Positions 1-7,975 of a DNA stretch of 14,589 nucleotides are shown here, piece by piece; the first letter of the stretch is position 1; each line of letters begins with the position of its first letter. A model generated the notes under the pieces. That model saw only the letters and a list, made by a program, of their open reading frames with translations, was not told where the DNA came from and did not search any database. The translations under genes and the position numbers were made by a program. The DNA comes from CAYJFK01 sp964369475 (GTDB taxonomy: Bacteria; Bacillota; Clostridia; Oscillospirales; Feifaniaceae): assembly GCA_964369475.1 (NCBI GenBank), contig CAYJFK010000060.1, positions 1 to 14,589 of the forward strand. Reading direction: 5' to 3'.

Positions 1-180
1 TGTCAAGAGAATTTACAATATTAGACATTGATACATTGAACTGCAATGGCTAATTATGTAATGTGCATGTATGGAATGTTTTAAATTAAAAGCTTATGCA
101 ACAGGATGGAGATAGCTATTAGTTTTCTTGTTTACAAATTAACAATCAATATTATAAATATATGATGAATTTAGTTTTAC
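1..180. other. Non-coding edge region, no gene seen
   Basis: This AT-rich stretch at the window edge lies downstream of the SDR gene terminator. I find no credible open reading frame, RNA gene or repeat in it. A weak plus-strand promoter-like pair (TTTACA near 132, TATAAA near 154) is visible, but it points into the antisense side of the SDR gene, so I do not call it. Confidence 0.5.
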
Positions 181-189
181 CACATGAAA

Positions 190-230
190 AATGGTAAGAT
201 TATGAATATAATATCCATAATCTTACCATT
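190..230 (-). terminator. Rho-independent terminator of the SDR gene
   Basis: A perfect 15-bp stem (190-204 paired with 216-230) encloses an 11-nt AT-rich loop. On the minus strand it is followed by a short T run (TTTC), 22 bases after the SDR stop codon. The stem is AT-rich and the U tract short, so termination may be incomplete. Confidence 0.75.
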
Positions 231-251
231 ATCGCATATCGAGAAGCATGG

Positions 252-956
252 TTAATCTTTATATATCATTCGCTTTGTCATGCCGCCGTCTATAACAATA
301 TTATTGCCGTTTATAAAATCATTTTCCTCATGCGCTAAAAATAAGCAAGCATTTGTTATATCACGAGGCCTACCAACTCTGTTGGAGGGGTGCATATCGT
401 GATCTATTTGCTCCGGTTTTTTCCAGTAGCCACAGTCGATATACCCCGGGCTAATGGCGTTTACAGTTATCGGTGTGCCCTTAAGGGATACGCAAAGCGT
501 ATTTGTAAGCGATACAATGCCGCCTTTACTCATGCCGTAAAGCTCCCAGTCGCTCTGATTTTGGTGCCATCTGGTAGAGGAAATATTAATAATTCTGCCA
601 TAGTCCTCGCCCTTGTTTAGCTCTACAAATTTTTGAGCACAGAGGAATGCACCACGCAGATTTGTATTTAGAACTTTGTCGTATTGATCTACTGTAACTT
701 CCGATATGTGCTTAACAAAAACTGCAATAGCACCGTTGTTAATCAAAACATGAGCCTTGCCGTATTTTTCCTTTATCTTATTGAATGCATTCTCAATGGA
801 ACTTGGGTCGGATAGATCTGTCTCTATGTAGTCGACATAATCTTCGTTATTCTCGAGTATATCAAGCACGACTACCTTGTAACCGTTTTTGTTAAACTGA
901 TCTGCCATATCAAAACCAATACCCTTTGCGCCGCCTGTTATTACACAAATTTTCAT
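252..956 (-). CDS. SDR-family NAD(P)-dependent oxidoreductase
   Basis: This 234-residue protein is a classical short-chain dehydrogenase/reductase, a cytosolic Rossmann-fold enzyme that interconverts alcohols and ketones. The cofactor motif TGGAKGIG is at residues 7-14, the structural NNGA at 73-76, the catalytic Ser in ISST near 126-127, and the YGMSK catalytic Tyr/Lys at 140 and 144. SPGYI at 169-173 and IDGG at 222-225 are also typical. Asp32 at the end of the second beta strand suggests NAD(H) rather than NADP(H). At 234 residues it is slightly short for the family (about 250). The ATG start has AAAGGAG eight bases upstream. It is a single gene with its own promoter and terminator and no partner, so the substrate cannot be inferred. 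The family call is secure. Confidence 0.93.
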   Translation of the reverse strand: MKICVITGGAKGIGFDMADQFNKNGYKVVVLDILENNEDYVDYIETDLSDPSSIENAFNKIKEKYGKAHVLINNGAIAVFVKHISEVTVDQYDKVLNTNLRGAFLCAQKFVELNKGEDYGRIINISSTRWHQNQSDWELYGMSKGGIVSLTNTLCVSLKGTPITVNAISPGYIDCGYWKKPEQIDHDMHPSNRVGRPRDITNACLFLAHEENDFINGNNIVIDGGMTKRMIYKD

Positions 957-998
957 GAAAAGACTCCTTTGATCTACATATTTTGTACACTATATAGA

Positions 999-1027
999 AG
1001 TATACATCAGTATTCCAAATATATCAA
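999..1027 (-). promoter_or_regulatory. Sigma-A-type promoter of the SDR gene
   Basis: On the minus strand there is a -35 TTGATA (1022-1027), a 17-bp spacer and a -10 TATACT (999-1004), about 43 bases upstream of the SDR start. It sits just past the ABC operon terminator, supporting independent transcription of the SDR gene. Confidence 0.7.
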
Positions 1028-1038
1028 TGCTTTTTTTG

Positions 1039-1068
1039 CAAAAAAGCAGAGGCAACAGCCTCTGCTTT
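1039..1068 (-). terminator. Rho-independent terminator of the ABC transporter operon
   Basis: A GC-rich 11-bp stem (1043-1053 paired with 1058-1068) with a 4-nt loop is followed on the minus strand by a run of Ts. It begins about nine bases after the permease stop codon. This is the most canonical terminator in the window. Confidence 0.93.
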
Positions 1069-1076
1069 AATAAAAC

Positions 1077-2705
1077 CTAATTTCTAATGTCTTTTTTCAC
1101 AAATACAAGACAACCGATAATGCTTATTACAGCTGCAAGAGCTGCCATGCAAATGGCGCCAAGTTGCAAGTTTAAGTCGTACCCCATGCCCCATATGCTG
1201 TTATATAGATCGGGCACCAGCCTTAATAGGCCTATATTCATATAGGGGATAAAGCTGTACCTGATGATAGGGGAGGCTATAAAGAAAGCGCCGATAGTGG
1301 CCGATAGCATATATAGTATCATTGTTACGCCAAGCGTTAAGACCGAGCTCTTTGTTATGGTGGATAGTGTGATTAAGAGCGAGATTACAAGAGCCATACC
1401 GCCAAGTGTTACTATTATCTCGGAGAATAGGAAAGCGAAGAAGTTGTGGGAGGTTAATACTCCGCCAACAGATTTTGCAACGTCTATTCCAAAGTCGGAG
1501 AAGTCAAACAACAGTCCCGAGGCCATCGTGCTAAGCACTGCCGATACGAGGACAAGTCCTATGCCTACAACTACCAAGGATGAAAGCTTTGCTAAGAATA
1601 TAGTTTGACGCTTAACAGGGCGAGCGACAAGCATTCTTATCGTGCCTTTGGAAAACTCGCTCGACATAATGCCGCAACCCATAAATATCAGCAAAACTGT
1701 AATTGCAATAACCGAAACCTCTAGTGAAATATATGTGCTTGAACGTGCGTCGACAATTAGCTCGTATGCAGGAAGGTCTACTACAAGCGAGTGCTCAAGC
1801 TCTGCCATGTTGTCTTTACGACCATCGATTTTTTTATTCGTTATATCAAGATATTGCTCGTAAGTCTCAAGGTCCTTAAATCCGTATAAATAAAACTCAC
1901 TTTCTGTCATGACCGTCTGATAAATACCTGAATTGTAAAAAAGCATTCTGTCGATCGTAAGGCTTTTCCAGTCGTTGTCGTCATAAGGTATCTGGTCGTC
2001 AATGCGAATTTGCATAATTTCTTGATCCGCTTCTAATTTTTCTATAAACAACTCGTTAAATTCAATGTCGGATAACACCTTGCTATCCTGTGTTTGAGCT
2101 CTTAGATCGTCAAGCATTGCCTCTTTAATGGCGATATTATCGTCGATTTCCCAAATAAGAAGATTCGTGCCGCCTATATAATCGTTATCTGTAACGACCT
2201 GCTCATACTGATTGATTAAAGCGGTCTGTTCATCGTAGCTTTGGGTAAGTTCTTCCGTGGAAGCGCCTGCTAAACTTTCTATTAAATCAAAGTCGTAGTT
2301 TTCGGCATTTAGTTTTATATCCTCGTAGCTTATACCACTCATAAGCCCTGAAATTAGCTCCCTTGTGATAGAAGAAAATAGGTGCATCTCCATGACCTGA
2401 CCACGCCAGTCTGTCGTTTCAAGTGCCAGTTGTTCTGTTATTAAAAGGTTATTTTTTCTTGCGGTATAGACAAGATGCTTTACCTTTTCTGCCTCTGTTG
2501 TTGGTGTTTTGGAAAGCTCTTGGTCGAGGATTTCCATTGTATAAATTGTCTCGCTTAAATTTACCTCTGCTCTTGCCGCATCGTCTAAATACTTAATTAC
2601 CACAGGCGACACTACCGAAAGTGCCAATACAAATACAGTTAAAAATAAAATACCTTTTTTCTTAAACTGCTTTATAAGCTCGTTTTTTATCAATCTATTA
2701 AACAT
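1077..2705 (-). CDS. ABC-2-type transporter permease with a large extracytoplasmic domain
   Basis: This 542-residue protein is the membrane subunit of an ABC exporter and should pair with the ATPase encoded 15 bases upstream. A first TM helix (about 18-38) is followed by roughly 285 polar residues (about 40-325), rich in Glu/Asp and probably partly coiled coil. Five or so C-terminal TM helices follow (about 327-347, 372-397, 422-448, 453-478, 514-536). Between the second and third helices sits EFSKGTIRMLVARPVKR (350-366), the cytoplasmic motif typical of ABC-2/NatB-like permeases that contacts the ATPase. It probably exports or extracts a hydrophobic compound or peptide at the membrane; the substrate is unknown. 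The ATG is preceded by AGGACGG. The adjacent two-component system suggests control by an envelope signal. Confidence 0.85.
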   Translation of the reverse strand: MFNRLIKNELIKQFKKKGILFLTVFVLALSVVSPVVIKYLDDAARAEVNLSETIYTMEILDQELSKTPTTEAEKVKHLVYTARKNNLLITEQLALETTDWRGQVMEMHLFSSITRELISGLMSGISYEDIKLNAENYDFDLIESLAGASTEELTQSYDEQTALINQYEQVVTDNDYIGGTNLLIWEIDDNIAIKEAMLDDLRAQTQDSKVLSDIEFNELFIEKLEADQEIMQIRIDDQIPYDDNDWKSLTIDRMLFYNSGIYQTVMTESEFYLYGFKDLETYEQYLDITNKKIDGRKDNMAELEHSLVVDLPAYELIVDARSSTYISLEVSVIAITVLLIFMGCGIMSSEFSKGTIRMLVARPVKRQTIFLAKLSSLVVVGIGLVLVSAVLSTMASGLLFDFSDFGIDVAKSVGGVLTSHNFFAFLFSEIIVTLGGMALVISLLITLSTITKSSVLTLGVTMILYMLSATIGAFFIASPIIRYSFIPYMNIGLLRLVPDLYNSIWGMGYDLNLQLGAICMAALAAVISIIGCLVFVKKDIRN

Positions 2706-2720
2706 TTATTATCTACCGTC

Positions 2721-3446
2721 CTATCTAATCTGATCTTTCGATCCGCTTGTTATTTTCAAAAACTTCTCCTCGAGCTCACCGGGTTCTAACTCGTCCTTGT
2801 TGCATACAAGAACGGTTTTGCCATTGTCTATAATGCAAAACTTGTTGCACATGGCCTCCATCTCGCCTAAAATGTGGCTCGAAACAAAAACACCTATCTG
2901 CTCCTCTTTTGCAAGCGTGCAGAGCATGTCTCGAAGTTCTTTAATTCCCATCGGGTCAAGACCGTTTGTCGGCTCGTCCAATATTAACAGTTTCGGCCTG
3001 TGAAGAAGTGCCTGAGCAATACCGAGTCTTTGCTTCATGCCAAGCGAGTATCTGCTAACCTTGTCTTTAATTCTGTTTTCGAGCTTTACAAGCCTTACGA
3101 CCTCTGCTATGCGTTTTTTGTTAACACCCTTGTGCATTCTTGCCCAGAGCTTTAGGTTGTCGAGCCCGCTTAGATAGCCGTACATTTCGGGGTTTTCTAT
3201 AACAGCTCCGATATTGCTAAGCGCCGCTACTTTATCGTTTACCATATCGCACCCCATAACAGAGATCTCTCCACCCGTTATGCTGTATAAACCTGTCATC
3301 ATTTTAATTAAGGTAGTCTTACCTGCGCCGTTTGGCCCTAAGAAACCGAGAATATCGCCTTCGTTAACAGATACCGATATATCCTCTATAATAACTTTCT
3401 TTCCGATTTTTTTTGTAGCATTTTGTACCGATAAAATATTTCCCAT
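2721..3446 (-). CDS. ABC transporter ATP-binding protein, BcrA type
   Basis: This 241-residue cytosolic ATPase energises the permease encoded 15 bases downstream. Walker A GPNGAGKT is at 37-44, the signature YSLGMKQRL at 133-141, Walker B LLILDEP at 153-159, and the H-loop His at 191. The signature and a Glu in place of the Q-loop Gln (VIENPEMYGYLS, near 83) are typical of the BcrA/NatA drug and bacteriocin resistance branch. I start at the ATG at 3446, where GAAAGGGA lies at proper spacing. An in-frame ATG 48 bases further upstream would add 16 residues that do not match the family. The gene follows the terminator of the two-component pair, so it probably has its own promoter. Confidence 0.92.
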   Translation of the reverse strand: MGNILSVQNATKKIGKKVIIEDISVSVNEGDILGFLGPNGAGKTTLIKMMTGLYSITGGEISVMGCDMVNDKVAALSNIGAVIENPEMYGYLSGLDNLKLWARMHKGVNKKRIAEVVRLVKLENRIKDKVSRYSLGMKQRLGIAQALLHRPKLLILDEPTNGLDPMGIKELRDMLCTLAKEEQIGVFVSSHILGEMEAMCNKFCIIDNGKTVLVCNKDELEPGELEEKFLKITSGSKDQIR

Positions 3447-3532
3447 AATATCCCTTTCTTTAAAAGCCATGTTTTTCGGCTTTGATTGTTGCATTTATTT
3501 TTGCTATATTATTATTATAAAATACAAAATAA

Positions 3533-3574
3533 AAATTCCTTTTAGGCTTTTATAAAGAAACCTAAAAGGAATTT
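3533..3574 (-). terminator. Terminator between the two-component pair and the ABC operon
   Basis: A perfect 14-bp stem (3533-3546 with 3561-3574) and a 14-nt loop are followed on the minus strand by TTTTTATTTT. It lies about 44 bases after the kinase stop. A promoter-like TTTAAA / 17 bp / TATAAA overlaps this hairpin on the same strand, and a second TATAAT lies just beyond it (3514-3519). The ABC genes may therefore start here, or be fed by read-through. Confidence 0.75.
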
Positions 3575-3617
3575 AAAAGAAAGTTGAAAGTTTTTTCAGA
3601 CCTGCCAAAGCAAAAAA

Positions 3618-4922
3618 CTATATTGAAGGAAGGTCTATTGTGGCGGTAAAAGTGCTACCTGTAAAGTCGAAGGAAATATTGCCATTCATTGTTTTAACAA
3701 GTTCGGTCGATATAGAGAGCCCAAGCCCTGACGAGCCATTCGATCTGTCTTCGCTTGCTGTATAGAGCCTATTTGCAATTTTGTCCATCTTGCCTTCAAG
3801 GTCTTCAGCCGTTTGATTTTGTACAGATACTGTTATATTATTACCGTCCTTTGCAAGAGAAACCTGTATCGGGGTGTCCTTAAGTCCGTATTTCTTTGCA
3901 TTGCCGATTAAATTGTCCATAACACGGTGAAACTTTTCCGCATCAATGCTCGCCATGCAGTCGCCGGCATTTAGAGGAGAGTTAAATATAACATTTTCCG
4001 TTCTAATCTCGAGTATCTGCCTTAAAACTACACTTAGATCAACGCTTTGAAGATTTATCGGCATGTCGCCGCTTATAAGTTTGCTATATAAAAATAAATC
4101 GCTTATTAGCTTGTCAAGGCGATGGCCGTTTTCCTTTGCTATGGTTGCATATTGATATAACTCGTCTTCTTTCGATAGCTTACTTTTGATAATGTCTATA
4201 TAGCCGGTCATCGAGGTCAGAGGTGTTTTTAAATCGTGCGACATGTTGGTAATTAACTGCCGCTGGTTTATCTCGTTTTGCCGCTCCTTTTGCTGACCGC
4301 TGTATATCGCATCTCCCATGCTGTTGATGCTAAGAGCAAGGCTTGCAAGTTCGTTTTTGCCCTTTATCGGAATTTTATAAAGTATATCCTCCGTCGCCAT
4401 TGTTTTAATTCCGCTTTCAATGTCTTTTATATAGGTAAGCTCTTTGAATATCAAGAATATAATGATGACAAAGAATGAGGCGACACTTATCACGGTAGAT
4501 ACAAGATAAAAAAGTACCGGTTGTACTTCAAGTCCGTCGACCGAGATGTACATTATAGCAGAAGTATCCGGAAACTCTACGTCGTAGGGGAAAACGCTTT
4601 CGGTGTCGAGCCCTTCAACGACCGATGGAGTAATGTCTTTTTTGGCTATAAAAATTACTTGATAAATCGGCAGCTCATCAAAAGAATTATCGAGCGCTTG
4701 ACGGTAGGTCAGCTTTTTTTCTTCAATCTCTCTTATAATGCCCTCCGCAATAATGTCGCTTTCCATGCGAAGTTCGTCTTGGCGCTCGATGTTTATATAG
4801 TCGATGACATTGTGAGACAGTATAATGAGAAGTAAGAATATAGTAGAGCTTACAATTGCTGCAAAAACTGTTTTTATAAAAAAGGAAACATAAAGCGACT
4901 TGGAGATGTTTTTAATCCACAC
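3618..4922 (-). CDS. Membrane sensor histidine kinase
   Basis: This 434-residue kinase senses an extracytoplasmic signal and phosphorylates the response regulator it overlaps. TM helix 1 is at about 10-37, followed by an extracellular region of about 95 residues, TM helix 2 at about 135-160, a HAMP-like linker, and the H-box SHDLKTPLTS with phospho-acceptor His229. The N-box DNLIGNAKKYG has Asn at 337 and 341, and the ATP-lid glycines GSSGLGLS are near 396-403. The first glycine box is degenerate. I choose the GTG at 4922 because GGGGGA lies nine bases upstream; an in-frame GTG at 4931 touches that same site and would add three residues. The start overlaps the last codons of the regulator gene, indicating translational coupling. 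Confidence 0.9.
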   Translation of the reverse strand: MWIKNISKSLYVSFFIKTVFAAIVSSTIFLLLIILSHNVIDYINIERQDELRMESDIIAEGIIREIEEKKLTYRQALDNSFDELPIYQVIFIAKKDITPSVVEGLDTESVFPYDVEFPDTSAIMYISVDGLEVQPVLFYLVSTVISVASFFVIIIFLIFKELTYIKDIESGIKTMATEDILYKIPIKGKNELASLALSINSMGDAIYSGQQKERQNEINQRQLITNMSHDLKTPLTSMTGYIDIIKSKLSKEDELYQYATIAKENGHRLDKLISDLFLYSKLISGDMPINLQSVDLSVVLRQILEIRTENVIFNSPLNAGDCMASIDAEKFHRVMDNLIGNAKKYGLKDTPIQVSLAKDGNNITVSVQNQTAEDLEGKMDKIANRLYTASEDRSNGSSGLGLSISTELVKTMNGNISFDFTGSTFTATIDLPSI

Positions 4923-5592
4923 GATAGCCACTCCCCCAAACGGTTTTAATATATTGTGGGTTTGTTATATCATCTTCTATTTTGTTCCTAAGATTTCTTA
5001 TATGAACGGAAACTGTGCTCTCGGCATTTAAAATGCTCTGCTCGCCCCATACTTTAGAGTATATCTGCTCTAAACTAAAGACACGCCCACGATTGCTTAA
5101 AAAGAGCTCTAAAATAGCAAATTCAATCTTGGTAAGCTTTATAATTTCGCCGTTTTTCTTTAAGGTCTTGCCTGAAAGGTTTACAGAAAGGTCGCCAAGC
5201 ATAATCTGATCGCCTGTCTGTGTGTTACCTGTATATGTCCTATATCGTCTTATATGAGCCTTTATCCGTGAGTTTAGGTCGATAGGGTTAAATGGCTTTG
5301 TTATATAATCGTCGCCGCCTGAGGTAAAGCCGATATATTTATCCATATCCTCGCCCTTTGCCGTTAGAAAAATTATTGGGATGTTGTATTTTTTTCTTAT
5401 CTCGATACATGTCTCGATGCCGCCCATTTTCGGCATCATAACGTCAAGCAAGATTAAATCAAATGTTTCGTTTATCAAAGTAAGCGCAGCAATCCCATTT
5501 TCGGCCTCTACAATCTCGTAGTTTTCGCTTGCTAAATATAGCTTTATAAGCCCTCTTATATCCTTTTCGTCGTCAACAATAAGTATCTTCAC
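4912..5592 (-). CDS. OmpR/PhoB-family response regulator
   Basis: This 226-residue cytosolic transcription factor is the partner of the overlapping histidine kinase. The receiver domain (1-115) has the acidic pocket Asp7-Asp8, phospho-acceptor Asp50 in LLDVMMPKMGG, Thr77 and Lys99 in ITKPF. The C-terminal winged helix (about 130-226) shows TKIEFAILELFLSNRGRVFS and ends with the usual VWGSGYRVD. The start is a GTG with AAGGAGG six bases upstream. It most resembles VanR/BceR-like regulators of envelope responses. The likely target is the ABC operon downstream, and possibly its own promoter, since a similar sequence occurs near both (3570-3590 and 5648-5666). Confidence 0.94.
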   Translation of the reverse strand: MKILIVDDEKDIRGLIKLYLASENYEIVEAENGIAALTLINETFDLILLDVMMPKMGGIETCIEIRKKYNIPIIFLTAKGEDMDKYIGFTSGGDDYITKPFNPIDLNSRIKAHIRRYRTYTGNTQTGDQIMLGDLSVNLSGKTLKKNGEIIKLTKIEFAILELFLSNRGRVFSLEQIYSKVWGEQSILNAESTVSVHIRNLRNKIEDDITNPQYIKTVWGSGYRVD

Positions 5593-5622
5593 AGCTTGCC
5601 TCCTTAAAGTCTTATATTATTG

Positions 5623-5631
5623 ATTATAGCA
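5623..5631 (-). promoter_or_regulatory. Extended -10 promoter of the two-component operon
   Basis: The minus strand reads TGCTATAAT here, a perfect extended -10 element, about 31 bases before the regulator start codon. No good -35 hexamer is visible at 17 bp, which fits an extended -10 or activator-dependent promoter. Confidence 0.6.
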
Positions 5632-5775
5632 CACAATTTTAAAATTTAATTTAAGAAAAATGAAAGATTTTTAAAAGAAAAATTATGGCTGTGCTGCCTA
5701 TATCTTGCATTTTTTCTAAAGTTAGTAAAAGTAAACTGAATTTTAATGTCTGCCTACAACCTCTTTAACATACTA

Positions 5776-5804
5776 TTTACTTGCAAACGCATTAATATTA
5801 TGAT
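5776..5804 (+). promoter_or_regulatory. Probable promoter of the diguanylate cyclase gene
   Basis: TTTACT (5776-5781) and TATGAT (5799-5804) are separated by 17 bp, about 55 bases before the start codon. An imperfect direct repeat of ATTAATAT (5791 and 5807) straddles the -10. TATAAT near 5811 is an alternative -10, but without a fitting -35. Confidence 0.4.
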
Positions 5805-5858
5805 ACATTAATATAATAACATAAAAATTCAGATATATGTGAGGTGAGGTTTCGTAGT

Positions 5859-7811
5859 ATGAAGAAGTATATAGTGGTACGTCTAATGATATTGGTGCTC
5901 TTTTTAATAATACTACTGCTGTCGCTCGGCACATATGGAATGCTCCACACAGTTTATGTAAACTTTTTCGATGAAGCATATGGACAGATTTCTCAAATTC
6001 AAGAAATTTTGCTCGAAAACGACAAGGCAGTAGATGAGCTGCAAGAGGATTTAAAAGAGGACTTTTTAATTAGAGCAAATACTGTGGCATATATGATACA
6101 AGATAATCAAGAAATAATCTACGACATCGAGCAGTTAGAACATATTACAGAGCTTTTGCAAATAGATGAAATTCACCTTTTTACCCCTGAGGGGGAGATA
6201 TACAGCGGAACTGTTCCTGATTATTATGGCTTCACTTTTGAGTCGGGGGCGCAAATGCAGTTTTTTGCCCCTATGCTCGACGATTACGAATTAGAACTTG
6301 CTCAAGATGTAACTCCAAATACAGCAGAGGGCAAGGAGATGCAGTATGTGGCCGTTTGGAGCGAGGATAGGCAACACATAGTGCAAATCGGTATAGAGCC
6401 ACTACGCCTACTTGAAGCGATGGAAACTACCGAGATTCCGTACATTTTCGATAGGCTTTCACATTCGGTAAATACTATTATTTTCACTGTCGACTCAAAA
6501 AGTGGAGAGGTTATTAACAGTACAGATAGCAAAATAGAAAATATAAATCTAAGCGACTTTGGTTTAGAGAATTTTAAATCAGAAGATGTTGGGGCAACAC
6601 AAAATGTGAGAGTTGCGGGTGAAATGGGTCATCTTCTTTTGATTTCACAAGCGAGTGATACATACATTGGCTACTTTGAAAGTCATTCTTCCGTTTATAA
6701 TTCAACGCTGATAGGCATCGCAGTGCTTGTTACCATATCTATTGCACTGTCTTTTGTAATAATTTCGCAAATCTATGTCATGCTCGACAAGGTAGTGCTT
6801 CGTGGGCTGTCCGAGTTAGAGCAGGGGATAGAGCTCGTTGCAAGCGGAGATTTGGAGCATAAGCTAAATGTTACAGGACTACCTGAGTTTGAAGCACTTA
6901 GCAATAATGTTAACTTTATGGTAAAAAGAGTAGTTGAATCCTCTCGTAAATTTTCGACTATTTTCGAATATATCAATCTGCCCATTGCCATGTACGAGTG
7001 CAAAACAAATGCCGTTATAGCGACAGGAAAGTTATCGGAAATTTTGCATATTACAGACGAGGAATTTTTGCAAGACTACAAGTCTCCCACAAATTTTTTA
7101 GCACTTATAGAAGAAATTATGTCGAACCCTGTTCAAAACGAGAACGATATTTATGCTCATTCAACAAAAGAAGGCAAGCGCTATTTAAAGATTATGCGCT
7201 ATCAAGATGGCGAGAGTGATTGGGGCATAATTGTCGACTCTACCGATGAAGTTATTGAAAAAAGCAAGATTATGGAAGAGAGAGATTTAGACTTTCTTAC
7301 AGGCCTCTTTGGGAAGCGTTCGTTTTTCGAGCAAATGGAAAGACTTTCGAATAATCCTGAAAAAACAAAAAAAGCTGTCGTTATTATGTTCGACCTAGAC
7401 AATCTGAAATATGTAAACGACACATGGGGTCACGAAACTGGGGATAACTTTATTAGCACTGCGGCAAGTGTTTTGCATAACTGTGAGTATGAGAACAAGC
7501 TATGTTCCCGACTAAGTGGTGATGAGTTTGCCATGATAATCTATGGTCAAGAAAGTTATAAGCTACTTGAAGACGAGATCGACAAGATAAAAGAGCAGTT
7601 TGCAAAGACCTATATCGAAACTCCTGATGGTAACGACCATAAAGTAAGCGCCTCTATTGGATATTCGCTATACCCTGAACAAAGCGATACATTTAAAATT
7701 TGCTTAAACTTTGCCGACAAAGCAATGTATATGGCAAAGAGCAAACAAAAGGGAAGTGTAGAAAGGTACGACAGGAGTAATACATACGACATCGGACAAA
7801 TTAGGGAATAG
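5859..7811 (+). CDS. Membrane-bound diguanylate cyclase (sensor-HAMP-PAS-GGDEF)
   Basis: This 650-residue enzyme should make cyclic di-GMP from two GTP in response to an external cue. TM helix 1 is at about 9-30, an extracytoplasmic sensor at about 35-280 (probably Cache/CHASE-like, not assigned), TM helix 2 at about 283-308, a HAMP-like segment at about 309-360, a PAS-like segment at about 365-465, and the GGDEF domain at about 475-635. The GGDEF domain opens with DFLTGLFGKR and has FDLDNLKYVNDTWGH. The signature loop is SGDEF (553-557), a substitution compatible with activity. The usual inhibitory RxxD site five residues before the loop is absent. I start at ATG 5859, which has GAGGTGAGG nine bases upstream; a GTG at 5844 lies inside that site. 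It is the only plus-strand gene here. Confidence 0.92.
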   Translation: MKKYIVVRLMILVLFLIILLLSLGTYGMLHTVYVNFFDEAYGQISQIQEILLENDKAVDELQEDLKEDFLIRANTVAYMIQDNQEIIYDIEQLEHITELLQIDEIHLFTPEGEIYSGTVPDYYGFTFESGAQMQFFAPMLDDYELELAQDVTPNTAEGKEMQYVAVWSEDRQHIVQIGIEPLRLLEAMETTEIPYIFDRLSHSVNTIIFTVDSKSGEVINSTDSKIENINLSDFGLENFKSEDVGATQNVRVAGEMGHLLLISQASDTYIGYFESHSSVYNSTLIGIAVLVTISIALSFVIISQIYVMLDKVVLRGLSELEQGIELVASGDLEHKLNVTGLPEFEALSNNVNFMVKRVVESSRKFSTIFEYINLPIAMYECKTNAVIATGKLSEILHITDEEFLQDYKSPTNFLALIEEIMSNPVQNENDIYAHSTKEGKRYLKIMRYQDGESDWGIIVDSTDEVIEKSKIMEERDLDFLTGLFGKRSFFEQMERLSNNPEKTKKAVVIMFDLDNLKYVNDTWGHETGDNFISTAASVLHNCEYENKLCSRLSGDEFAMIIYGQESYKLLEDEIDKIKEQFAKTYIETPDGNDHKVSASIGYSLYPEQSDTFKICLNFADKAMYMAKSKQKGSVERYDRSNTYDIGQIRE

Positions 7812-7839
7812 GGGAAAGGGCATAGAGATAAATGTATAG

Positions 7840-7877
7840 AAAAAAGCGGTCATCCTGATAAGGACGACCGCTTTTTT
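7840..7877. terminator. Bidirectional terminator between convergent genes
   Basis: An 11-bp stem with one mismatch (7846-7856 with 7861-7871) and a 4-nt loop is flanked by As on the left and Ts on the right. It can therefore end the diguanylate cyclase transcript on the plus strand and the DhaL-DhaK-aldolase operon on the minus strand. Confidence 0.9.
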
Positions 7878-7923
7878 CTTAAACCATAAGTTTTGCTCTA
7901 AAGCCTCAAGTGAAAAAAGATAT

Positions 7924-7962
7924 ATTAAGTAAACTTAATGGGGGAGAGTGGCATAAGTGCCA
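7924..7962. repeat. Two small dyads downstream of the VOC gene
   Basis: ATTAAGT-AA-ACTTAAT (7924-7939) is followed by TGGCA-TAAG-TGCCA (7949-7962). They lie after the stop of the VOC-like gene and may act as weak 3' hairpins ahead of the main terminator. Neither has an adjacent U tract on the minus strand strong enough to call a terminator. Confidence 0.35.
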
Positions 7963-7975
7963 ACCTCGATTTATG

